Shown one piece after another: positions 24,206 to 31,256 of a DNA stretch of 64,000 nt. Source of the DNA: Planctomycetota bacterium. Lineage in GTDB: Bacteria; Planctomycetota; UBA1135; UBA2386. How positions within the stretch are numbered: the first letter of the stretch is position 1; each line of letters opens with the position of its first letter. The stretch lies in the NCBI GenBank assembly GCA_016713175.1, contig JADJPQ010000027.1, positions 71,134-135,133 on the forward strand, written 5' to 3'. Position numbers and translations under genes: made by a program. The notes beneath the pieces were generated by a model. It made no database searches, was not told the DNA's origin, and was given only the letters and a program-made list of their open reading frames with translations.

Positions 24206-25780
24206 TCAGCGAACCCAGCTCTCGAGCGCTGGCGTTGCCACGTAGCCGTCACCGACGGTCGGGTCGAGCACGAAAGCCTGGCTGCGCAGCACCTGGCCGG
24301 CAATCGCCGGATCGTTCGGCACGGCGATCAGGACCTCCGCCATGCCAACCGCCGGCACACCCACCCCACCGTTGGTCAACAACGGCGTCGTGACGATCGG
24401 CTGCTGCAGGTACAGCCGCGCCCCGCCGAACGGCTGGTCGACGAGCGGTTGGAACGACGTGAACAGCCCACCGACGCTGCCACCGGGCGCGCCGCCGATG
24501 ACCAGGAAGAACCTCCGACCGATGCCAGCAAGCCTGCCGCCCACGAGCCACGGCACGTGCCCGCCGCCGCCAGCACTGCCAACCCCGGCATGCGTGTGCC
24601 CTTCCAGCACCCAGGCGCGCACGTCCGTGCCGTTCGCCCCGGTCTTGGCGAGCACGAGGGCGCCGTCCGGCGCCGTCCACAGACCGCGGCCGGCGTCGCC
24701 GTCGAGCAGCCGCCAGTGGGCACCGAAGTCGTCGGTCTGGATCACCACCCCCGGCAACGGCAACTGGTCCGAGGTGAACGCGAAATGCACGAAGCCGGCG
24801 TCGATCGTCGTTCGCGCCGTGACCGCGACGGAGCGCCACTGCGGCACCGAGTACGGAACGGCAAGCCAACTGTCGCCGCCGTCGTTCGACGACTGCAGCA
24901 ACACGTCATTCGGCAGCGAGGTGCCGCGGCGCCCCACCAGCAGCACATGCGGGCCGGTGATCGCGAGGTCGGCCACATGGGTGATGCCATGGCCGCCGAC
25001 GGCGCTCCAGGTGATGCCCCGGTCGTTGGAGCGCCGGATCTGGCCGTCGGTGTCGACGACAAGCAGCAGGTTCAAGTCGCCGACCGCGCGCAGCAGCGGC
25101 ACCGGGGAGAGTTCGCGCGGCGCCGGCAGCCAGGTGGCGCCGCCGTCGATCGAACGCTGGTACAACGTGGCCGGCGGCGCCGTCAGTCGCGCCCAGAACA
25201 CATGCATCTCCGCACCGAGCGCGACCACGATCGGCTCGGTGATCAGCGCCGTCGCCGCACCCGGCCCCAGCTGCTGGTCCTGTGCCTGCCAGGTGCGGCC
25301 GCCATCAGTCGAACGATTGGCCCACACTGCGCCGCCGGCGCGCTGTTCGCGCCACACGACGTTCAGCACCTGACCGGCCTGATGCAGCCTCGGCTCCGGC
25401 GCCGTCATCGAGTTGGAGTCCTGGCTGACCCGCACGCCCGGCGTCCAGGTGGCGCCGCGATCGCGCGACGAGATCACGAACGGCCCGGCCCACCAGACCG
25501 AGACCGCGATGTGCACGTCGGGGCCGTCGGTGACCACGTCGCCGAGCGCCTGGGCCCACGCCAGCGGCAGTTCGCGCACAGGCCAGGTCCGACCGCCATC
25601 GACCGAGCGGGCGTAGTGGATGAACCCGGCGGGGGTCCTGCCGACGGCATGCAGTTCGGGGCCACTGCGCGCGATCCGGATCGAGTCGAGCGGCGCGGTC
25701 GGATTGAGCAGCACGGCGTGGTCGGGGATCTGGGCGGAGCAGACCGTGCCGATCAGGGCGAACGGCATGCCGCGCCACAT
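24206..25780 (-). CDS. Exported Asp-box (BNR/sialidase-fold) beta-propeller protein
   Basis: A 524-residue protein with a short signal peptide (MWRGMPFALIGTVCSAQ) and at least six Asp-box repeats of the S-x-D-x-G-x-T-W type: SVDGGRTWP, SRDRGATWTP, STDGGRTWQ, SIDGGATWLP, SNDRGITWS and SNDGGDSWL. These mark a six- or seven-bladed propeller as in sialidases. I do not see the sialidase arginine triad or an FRIP motif, so hydrolase activity is unproved; many such proteins are only glycan-binding or structural. A GTG at 25795 is an alternative start. Convergent with the binding-protein gene. Confidence 0.7.
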   Translation of the reverse strand: MWRGMPFALIGTVCSAQIPDHAVLLNPTAPLDSIRIARSGPELHAVGRTPAGFIHYARSVDGGRTWPVRELPLAWAQALGDVVTDGPDVHIAVSVWWAGPFVISSRDRGATWTPGVRVSQDSNSMTAPEPRLHQAGQVLNVVWREQRAGGAVWANRSTDGGRTWQAQDQQLGPGAATALITEPIVVALGAEMHVFWARLTAPPATLYQRSIDGGATWLPAPRELSPVPLLRAVGDLNLLLVVDTDGQIRRSNDRGITWSAVGGHGITHVADLAITGPHVLLVGRRGTSLPNDVLLQSSNDGGDSWLAVPYSVPQWRSVAVTARTTIDAGFVHFAFTSDQLPLPGVVIQTDDFGAHWRLLDGDAGRGLWTAPDGALVLAKTGANGTDVRAWVLEGHTHAGVGSAGGGGHVPWLVGGRLAGIGRRFFLVIGGAPGGSVGGLFTSFQPLVDQPFGGARLYLQQPIVTTPLLTNGGVGVPAVGMAEVLIAVPNDPAIAGQVLRSQAFVLDPTVGDGYVATPALESWVR

Positions 25781-25959
25781 CTGGGTGGAGTTCACGCGGA
25801 TATCCTGCGCCACGGACGGAACGAGCCCGAGGTGGCCCGAGTGCGCACGCGATCTTGGCTTGCGCCGCACACCGACCCACCGACCCGCGCGCCCTGGTTG
25901 ACCGGCATCGGGAAGACCGGCAAGCTCATGAGACCGCTGACCGCGGCATGAGGAACGCA

Positions 25960-27162
25960 ATGAACGGCACGGAACCCGCACGCGCCTTCGGCGGCGCGAC
26001 TGCCCTGCTGATGGCCCTGACCACGTTGCTGCCAGCCCAGCAGTTCGAAGCACCGGTCCTGCTCACGTCGGGAGGGGCACCGATCGATGTCGACATCGGG
26101 CACTCGGCGCCGTTCGTCACCGACTGGGATGGCGACGGCAAGAAGGACCTGCTCGTCGGTCAGTACGGCCAGGGCAGACTGCGGGTCTACCGCAACATCG
26201 GCACGCACGCGAGTCCTGTGTTCGATGGCTTCGAGTGGTTTCGAGCCGGCGGCGACATCGCCCGGATCTGGACCAATTGATGCGTCGGCTTCGGTCCACA
26301 GTTGGTGGACCTAGACCGCGATGGGCAGCGCGACGTGATCACCGGCTCATGGCCAGGTCGGATCCATTGGTTCCCCGGCAGCGACGGCGGGTCGTTCGCT
26401 CGCGGTCGCACGCTGCGGCATGCCGACGGCACCGAGATCGAACCGGGCCGCGCATCGGCGGCTTTCGCCGCCGACTGGAACGCGGACGGCCACGTCGATC
26501 TGCTCGTTGGCAACATTGCGGGCGCCATCGTCTGGCTACCCGGACTCGCGTCCGAGAGTGCACCGGTCTTCGGCCCGGCGCTCCCGATCGAGGTCGAGGG
26601 CAAGCCGCTGTCCGTCGGCAATGACGGTGCACCTGCCGTCGCCGATTGGGACGGCGACGGGCGAGCCGACCTTCTGGTCGGCGATGGCCATGGCGCGGTG
26701 CAATGGTTCCGCAACACCGGCGCCAGCATTCCCGAGCTCGCGCGGCCGCTGACGTTGATCCAGGCGCCCGTGGCGACGACCAGGGCCAAACCCGGCGAAC
26801 CCCGCCCGATTCGCGGCAACCGCGCCAGATTCTGCGTCACCGACTGGAACGAGGATGGCCACCTCGACCTGCTCGTCGGCGAATTCGGATCCGGGGTCGG
26901 GCAGGCCGCCAAGGCCAACGGTGCCGAACGGGAAGACCTCGAGCGCAAAGGCAACGCGCTGCGCGAAGCAATCGCCGCAGCCGAACGGGCGCCCGCCGAC
27001 GAGTCACCCGAGGACCGGGAAGCGCGGATCCAGCGGCGCGACGCGCTGTGCGCCGAGTGGGTGCAGATCGACGAGCAGCTGTCGTCGGCCGGATCGACCT
27101 GGCTTGGACGCGTGTGGCTGTTCCAACGAACCACGGCCCAGCGCACCGGCGAAGCCCGCTGA
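25960..27162 (+). CDS. Exported FG-GAP/VCBS-repeat protein with in-frame TGA (candidate selenoprotein)
   Basis: A single frame of 401 codons holds one internal TGA at 26278-26280 and is protein-like on both sides. A signal peptide ends LTTLLPAQ. FG-GAP calcium-binding repeats are seen before the TGA (DWDGDGKKDLLVGQYG) and after it (DLDRDGQRDVITGSWPG, DWNADGHVDLLVGN, DWDGDGRADLLVGDG, DWNEDGHLDLLVGEFG). A charged coiled coil follows (about residues 325-370). The codon context is ARIWTN-TGA-CVGFGPQLVD, so recoding would give a Sec-Cys pair. A 7-bp hairpin with a GU-containing loop starts 12 bases downstream. Alternatives are a nonsense mutation or base-calling error. ATG 25960 follows AGGA by 6 bp. 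Confidence 0.7.
26293..26311 (+). promoter_or_regulatory. SECIS-like hairpin just downstream of in-frame TGA
   Basis: GGTCCAC (26293-26299), loop AGTTG (26300-26304) and GTGGACC (26305-26311) form a perfect 7-bp stem. The loop begins 19 bases after the TGA at 26278-26280 and has G and U at its second and third positions. Known bacterial SECIS elements have a short stem, a 3-14 base loop with a G in the first two positions, and 16-37 bases between UGA and loop. All three criteria are met by eye. SelB binding has not been shown. Confidence 0.5.
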
Positions 27163-27186
27163 GAACGAGGCAAGGTTGGAATTGCC

Positions 27187-27223
27187 GATTGCCCAGAGGC
27201 GCGTCCCGCGCCTCTGGGCAATC
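27187..27223. terminator. Strong hairpin after FG-GAP gene
   Basis: A perfect 17-bp inverted repeat (GATTGCCCAGAGGCGCG, loop TCC, then its complement) lies 24 bp after the FG-GAP stop. There is no T-run, so it is terminator-like by position and stability only; it could also be a REP-type palindrome. Confidence 0.55.
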
Positions 27224-27245
27224 CCGATGCGGGGCGCCGAAGCCG

Positions 27246-27275
27246 ATCCCCCCGCGCGCGGAGCGCGCGGGGGGG
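27246..27275 (-). terminator. Hairpin at the 3' end of the tmRNA gene
   Basis: Arms ATCCCCCCGCGCGC (27246-27259) and its near-perfect complement (27263-27275 plus AT) enclose the loop GGA. The hairpin lies immediately beyond the CCA end of ssrA on the minus strand, the expected place for its terminator. Confidence 0.5.
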
Positions 27276-27277
27276 AT

Positions 27278-27625
27278 TGGTGGAGGCGGCGGGAATTGAA
27301 CCCGCGTCCCAAGACGCCCCGACCAAGGCCTCTACGTGCGTAGACCGTCGTTTGGTGTCATCGCCGCGGCTCCGACGACCAGGATCCGCGTCGATCAGCC
27401 CGACATTGTCTCGTCGCCAACGGGCCGAGCAGCCGTTCGCGACCAGCCTGCTGTGTATCGCCTTGGCCCCCCGCAGGCGAAGGGACCTCGGCGTCGTCAC
27501 CTATTCCTAGGCGGCGAGAGCGTAGTGCTGGTTGGCACTTCAGTTTTCCGGCGGTTTTACGAGGGATCCGGACCTCGGCACGCCACCCTGGCCGTGACAG
27601 CGTCCGGTCGAAGCCGGTCGCCCCC
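27278..27625 (-). ncRNA. ssrA: Transfer-messenger RNA (tmRNA, SsrA)
   Basis: A 348-nt RNA on the minus strand. The 5' end GGGGGCG pairs with CGCCTCC before the encoded ACCA at 27278-27281 to form a 7-bp acceptor stem (one G-U pair). The T arm GCGGG-TTCAATTC-CCGC and the D-like loop with GGCTTCGAC match tmRNA. The tag reading frame lies at 27507-27536 (minus) and reads ANQHYALAA followed by TAG, with a second TAG six bases on; ALAA is the usual proteolysis signal. The rest has the length expected for the pseudoknots. tmRNA with SmpB rescues stalled ribosomes; smpB is 1.1 kb upstream on the same strand. Confidence 0.93.
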
Positions 27626-27643
27626 AGGCAGACTGACCAGCTG

Positions 27644-27672
27644 CTTATCGGCGATCCCGCCGCGCGGCGCAA
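27644..27672 (-). promoter_or_regulatory. Probable ssrA promoter
   Basis: On the minus strand TTGCGC (27672-27667) and GATAAG (27649-27644) are 17 bp apart, a fair sigma-70 match. The mature tmRNA 5' end (27625) is about 19 bases past the -10 box, leaving a short leader for RNase P to remove. Confidence 0.5.
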
Positions 27673-27735
27673 GGCCGGTGTCGAGTTCACGCTCCCGCGC
27701 TGGCGCGGCGGTCTTCCGCACGCGACGATGCCACC

Positions 27736-27966
27736 ATGGATTGGCGCGACCGCATCACGGCCACCGCCGACGTCAGCCACGGCCGCGCCTGCATCAAGGG
27801 CACGCGAGTGATGGTCTCGGTCATCCTCGACAACCTCGCCGCCGGCTCGAGCAAGGAACCGATCCTCGCCAATCATCCGTCCCTCGTTCTCGACGATGTC
27901 GACGCCGCGATCCGCCACGCCGCGGCAGCGGTGCCAACCCGCCACGAGCCACGACAACCCCGATGA
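27736..27966 (+). CDS. DUF433-family protein (antitoxin-like), no visible toxin partner
   Basis: A 76-residue protein matching DUF433: GRACIKGTRVMVSVILDNLA, then AAGSSKEPILANHPSLVLDD and VDAAIRHAAA. DUF433 proteins are small helix-turn-helix-type proteins often paired with a PIN-domain or DUF5615 toxin. Here no such toxin gene is seen on either side; instead the stop overlaps the start of an SDR gene by 4 bp (ATGA). It is divergent from ssrA. Confidence 0.8.
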   Translation: MDWRDRITATADVSHGRACIKGTRVMVSVILDNLAAGSSKEPILANHPSLVLDDVDAAIRHAAAAVPTRHEPRQPR

Positions 27967-28706
27967 CCAGGACCGCCTGGATCACCGGCACCAGCCGCGG
28001 CCTCGGCGCCGCGATCGCCCGCCGGCTCGCCGCATCGGACCTGACGATCCTCGGCTTCGCACGCGACGACGCCGGCCAACAGCGGACCGCCGATTCCGTC
28101 CGCGCCGCCGGTGGCACGTTCCACCCAGTTCGCTGTGATCTCGGCGATCGCCAGCAACGCCGCCGGACGTTCGCCGACAGCCTGCAAGAACACGGCCCCG
28201 CGAACATCCTGATCCACAACGCCGGCTGGGGCGGCCCGCGACGACCGCTGCTGCACGTCGACGACGACCAATGGGATCGCGCGCTCGACCTGAACGTCAC
28301 CGTCGCGTTCGAACTGACGCGCCTGCTGCTGCCGGCGATGCAGCAGAAGCCGCGCCACGGCCGCATCGTCCACATCGGTTCGGTGCTGAGCCTGCGCGGT
28401 GCCGCCGGTTCGGCCGCCTACATCGCCGCCAAGCATGCCCTGCTCGGGCTGGTGCGCGCTACCGCGGCCGAATGCCGCAACGACGAGATCACCTGCAACC
28501 TGATCTGCCCCGGCTACCTGGCCACCGACATGACCAGGGACGCCGGCGACGCGCTGGGGCCGATGCTGGCGCGGACCCCGAAAGGGCGGCTTGGCACCGT
28601 CGAGGAAGTCGCCGACCTGGTCGCCTGGTTGTGTTCACCGGCAGCCGCGTACGTGCACGGCGCGGCGCTGTCGGTCGATGGCGGTCTGGGCTGCGACCTC
28701 GGCTGA
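27963..28706 (+). CDS. Short-chain dehydrogenase/reductase (SDR)
   Basis: A 247-residue classical SDR. The cofactor motif is TGTSRGLG (TGxxxGxG, residues 9-16), followed by NAGWGG near 86, the catalytic Ser in HIGSVLSLRG near 139 and the YIAAK active-site Tyr/Lys near 152-156. The C-terminal PGYLATDM and SVDGGLG blocks fit the FabG-like group. A basic Arg in position to select NADP is not obvious. The substrate is unknown. It is translationally coupled to the DUF433 gene and convergent with smpB (2 bp between stops). Confidence 0.88.
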   Translation: MTRTAWITGTSRGLGAAIARRLAASDLTILGFARDDAGQQRTADSVRAAGGTFHPVRCDLGDRQQRRRTFADSLQEHGPANILIHNAGWGGPRRPLLHVDDDQWDRALDLNVTVAFELTRLLLPAMQQKPRHGRIVHIGSVLSLRGAAGSAAYIAAKHALLGLVRATAAECRNDEITCNLICPGYLATDMTRDAGDALGPMLARTPKGRLGTVEEVADLVAWLCSPAAAYVHGAALSVDGGLGCDLG

Positions 28707-28708
28707 AC

Positions 28709-29191
28709 TCAACGCTCGCGGATCTCACGCCGCGCATCCTTGTCGCGCAGGTGCTGCCGCTTGTCGTGCGTCTTGCGCCCCTTGCAGACGCCGATCGTGA
28801 CCTTGGCGAAACCCTTGGTCGAGAACCACACCTTCAGCGGCACCAGCGTCAGCCCCTGCTGCTGCGACTTCGCCTGCAACTTCTGGATCTCGCGGCGATG
28901 CAGCAGACACTTGCGCTTGCGCTTGGGTTCATGGTTCTGCAGGTTGCCGTGCGAGTACTCCGGGATGTTGGCGCCGATCAGCCAGCATTCGCCTTCCTGC
29001 ACCCGTGCATACGACTCGTCCAGCGTCATCTTCCCCTCACGCATCACCTTGACTTCGGTGCCCACGAGCACCAGCCCGGCGGTGTAGGTCTCCAGCACCT
29101 CGTAGTGGAAGCGCGCCTTCTTGTGGTCGCAGACCAGCCGTTCCTCCGGGGAGGGCGACTTGCCGGAGGCCTTGGCTGGCGCCTTGCTCAT
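28709..29191 (-). CDS. smpB: SsrA-binding protein SmpB
   Basis: A 160-residue SmpB. The core begins CDHKKARFHYEVLETYTAGL and contains VLVGTEVKVMREGKMTLDES, a GANIPEYSHGN block, the KRKRKCLLHRREI basic helix, GLTLVPLKVWF and the GVCKGRKTHDKRQHLRDKDA C-terminal tail that enters the ribosomal mRNA channel. A 20-residue Ala/Lys-rich extension precedes the core. SmpB delivers tmRNA to stalled ribosomes, and ssrA lies 1.1 kb away on the same strand. ATG 29191 is chosen because the upstream in-frame sequence is not conserved-looking. Confidence 0.95.
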   Translation of the reverse strand: MSKAPAKASGKSPSPEERLVCDHKKARFHYEVLETYTAGLVLVGTEVKVMREGKMTLDESYARVQEGECWLIGANIPEYSHGNLQNHEPKRKRKCLLHRREIQKLQAKSQQQGLTLVPLKVWFSTKGFAKVTIGVCKGRKTHDKRQHLRDKDARREIRER

Positions 29192-29278
29192 GACGGGCGA
29201 ACGTAGGTCGACGGCCGGCCAGAAGGAAGCCTCTTGCAAAGTCGGGAGGGCTGGCTACTCTCTCGCGCCCCGATCCGC

Positions 29279-29367
29279 GCCCAGATGGCGGAATTGGCAG
29301 ACGCACTAGGTTCAGGTCCTAGCGGGAGTAACTTCCCATGGAGGTTCAAGTCCTCTTCTGGGCACCA
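29279..29367 (+). tRNA. tRNA-Leu (anticodon CAG)
   Basis: An 89-nt type II tRNA with acceptor GCCCAGA/TCTGGGC and an encoded CCA. The anticodon stem CTAGG/CCTAG holds the loop TTCAGGT, giving anticodon CAG. A long variable arm (GGGAGTAACTTCCC) is diagnostic of Leu/Ser/Tyr tRNAs. The T loop is GGTTCAAGTCC. Confidence 0.95.
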
Positions 29368-29378
29368 CTCGGCAACCG

Positions 29379-29421
29379 ACACCCCTGCGAGCGCACGCCG
29401 CGCGCAGGGGTGTTCTCGTTT
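29379..29421 (+). terminator. Intrinsic terminator after tRNA-Leu
   Basis: ACACCCCTGCG (29379-29389) pairs with CGCAGGGGTGT (29403-29413) and is followed by TCTCGTTTT, a GC stem with a T-rich tail 11 bp after the tRNA. Confidence 0.8.
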
Positions 29422-29468
29422 TGCGAAGCCGGGTTCCTGGCTCCCCAACCTGCCAACAACCCCACCCG

Positions 29469-30641
29469 ATGCGTTCCGAACTGAACCGCGACGTCCAGCC
29501 CGCCGCGCCCGGTGAGTTTGCGCCGTTGCGGATCGGCCCGCTGACGATCGACCCGCCGATCGTGCTGGCGCCGATGGCCGGCGTCACCAATGCATCGTTC
29601 CGCACGTTGTGCCGCCGCTACTCAGGCGATCAGTGCCTGTACGTCAGCGAGATGATCACCGCGCGCGCGTTCGTCGAACGCAATGCCAAGACGATGCAAC
29701 TCGCGTCGTTCGGCCCGGACGAACAGAACCGGAAGAGCATCCAGCTCTATGGCACGCAACCGCAGACGCTGGCGGCGGCGACGAAGATCCTGGTCGAGGA
29801 ATGGGGCGTGCACCACATCGACATGAACTTCGGTTGCCCGGTGCGCAAGGTCACTGCCGCCGGCGGTGGCGCGGCGATCCCGGCGCGACCGAAACTGCTG
29901 GCCTCGATCGTACGCGCCGTCGTGCAGGCGGCGGGTGCGGTGCCGGTGACGATCAAGTTCCGCAAAGGCATCGACGATTCGCTGCTGACGTTCCTGGACG
30001 CCGGCCGGATCGGCGAACAGGAAGGCGCGCGCGCCGTCGCCTTGCACGCGCGGACCGCCGCCCAGTTGTATTCGGGCGAAGCCGACTGGACCGCGATCGC
30101 GACGCTGAAGCAGCACGTGCGTTCGATCCCGGTGCTCGGCAACGGCGACATCTTCGAGAGCTGGGACGCGCTGCGGATGCTGCGCACGACCGGTTGCGAC
30201 GGCGTCGTCGTCGGCCGCGGCTGCCTCGGCCGGCCGTGGTTGTTCGGCGAACTGTGCGCGGTGCTGCGCGGCCAGCAACCGCCGCCGCCACCCGACCTCG
30301 GCGGCGTCGTCGACGCGTTGCGCGAACACGCGCGGCTGCTGGCGGAGTTCTTCGGCGAACGGCTCGGGATGCAGCAGATCCGCAAGTTCACCGGCTGGTA
30401 CCTGAAGGGCTTCCCGCACACCAAGCGCCATCTGCCGGCGATGCACATGGTCAGGACGTTGGCCGATCTGGAAGGGCTGCTGGCGGTGCTGCCGCGCGAC
30501 GTGCCGTATCCGGAGATCGCATTGCGCGCGCGCCGCTGCAAGGACGGCCATACCCAGGAAGTGTCGCTGCCGCCGGGTTTCCTCACCTGCCGCGACGAGG
30601 ATCTCGTGGTCGAGGACCCGGCCGAGATGGACGGCGGCTGA
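29469..30641 (+). CDS. dus: tRNA-dihydrouridine synthase
   Basis: A 390-residue FMN enzyme that reduces uridines in the tRNA D-loop. It has the APMAGVTNASFRTLCRRYSG entry, the catalytic Cys in DMNFGCPVRKV (about residue 124), the VTIKFRKGIDDS strand, ALHARTAAQLYSGEADW and NGDIFESWDALRMLRTTGCD with VVGRGCLGRPWLF for FMN phosphate binding. The fold matches the DusB/Dus family. The C-terminus (about 325-390) extends beyond short Dus proteins. It starts 48 bp after the tRNA-Leu terminator. Confidence 0.92.
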   Translation: MRSELNRDVQPAAPGEFAPLRIGPLTIDPPIVLAPMAGVTNASFRTLCRRYSGDQCLYVSEMITARAFVERNAKTMQLASFGPDEQNRKSIQLYGTQPQTLAAATKILVEEWGVHHIDMNFGCPVRKVTAAGGGAAIPARPKLLASIVRAVVQAAGAVPVTIKFRKGIDDSLLTFLDAGRIGEQEGARAVALHARTAAQLYSGEADWTAIATLKQHVRSIPVLGNGDIFESWDALRMLRTTGCDGVVVGRGCLGRPWLFGELCAVLRGQQPPPPPDLGGVVDALREHARLLAEFFGERLGMQQIRKFTGWYLKGFPHTKRHLPAMHMVRTLADLEGLLAVLPRDVPYPEIALRARRCKDGHTQEVSLPPGFLTCRDEDLVVEDPAEMDGG

Positions 30642-30651
30642 TCGGCCGCGT

Positions 30652-31209
30652 TCAGCGCGAACCGTCGCCGGCGGCGAACGCCGCCAGCCGCTGACCGAAC
30701 TCGGCCAGCACCTCGACGATCACCTGCACCGATTCGGGGTCGAACCGGCCGGTGTGTTCGAGCAGATCGAGGGCGTCGGCGGCACCGCTCTGCATCGCGG
30801 CGACGATCGCGCCGCGGACCCGGGGACCGTCCCACGAACCGGCACGCAGTCGCGCCACCTGGTTCTGTTCGGACAGCAACCGGCTGAGGAACTCGCCGAC
30901 GGTCGGCATCGCCTCGTCGATCGGCAGCCGTGACGGCGGCATCGATTCGAGTTCTAGCTGGCTGCGCGTCGCCGCCAGCACCCGTTCGCGCAGCACCTGC
31001 AGCGCGATGCCACGGCCGGCATGCAGCCGGACCTCGTCGGTGGCGACGACGGGCAACCGACCCGGCCCCGCCGGACGCCGCTCTTGCTTCCCACCGTACG
31101 AGGATTTGCCGCCCGCACCGCGGTCGGTGACCGACGAGACACTACCGAGCGGGACATCGACCATCGCAACCTCCAGCGCCGTGGACTTGGCGTTCTCATT
31201 CTCGGACAT
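30652..31209 (-). CDS. Hypothetical protein, helical C-terminal half
   Basis: A 185-residue protein. Residues 1-55 are Gly/Lys-rich and probably disordered; the rest is helical, with LQVLRERVLAATRSQLELES, FLSRLLSEQNQVARLRAGS and VIVEVLAEFGQRLAAF. There is no signal peptide, membrane segment or recognised motif. Helix-rich C-terminus after a disordered start recalls regulators that act by protein contact, but nothing specific can be claimed. Convergent with dus. Confidence 0.55.
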   Translation of the reverse strand: MSENENAKSTALEVAMVDVPLGSVSSVTDRGAGGKSSYGGKQERRPAGPGRLPVVATDEVRLHAGRGIALQVLRERVLAATRSQLELESMPPSRLPIDEAMPTVGEFLSRLLSEQNQVARLRAGSWDGPRVRGAIVAAMQSGAADALDLLEHTGRFDPESVQVIVEVLAEFGQRLAAFAAGDGSR

Positions 31210-31256
31210 CCGCCGGCCGACTTGAGGCCGGGGCAGCGGCTACGCTTGCCGGGACC

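Noticed and set aside
24206..25780. Calling the Asp-box protein a sialidase
   Set aside because: Asp boxes alone do not show activity; no arginine triad or FRIP motif was found.
23207..25951. 914-codon plus-strand frame through the binding protein and Asp-box genes
   Set aside because: Out-of-frame shadow; Arg/Gly/Pro-rich and crosses two real genes of opposite strands.
27187..27275. tmRNA-side attachment site for an integrated element
   Set aside because: No duplicate of the tmRNA 3' end and no integrase gene in the window; the inverted repeats fit terminators better.
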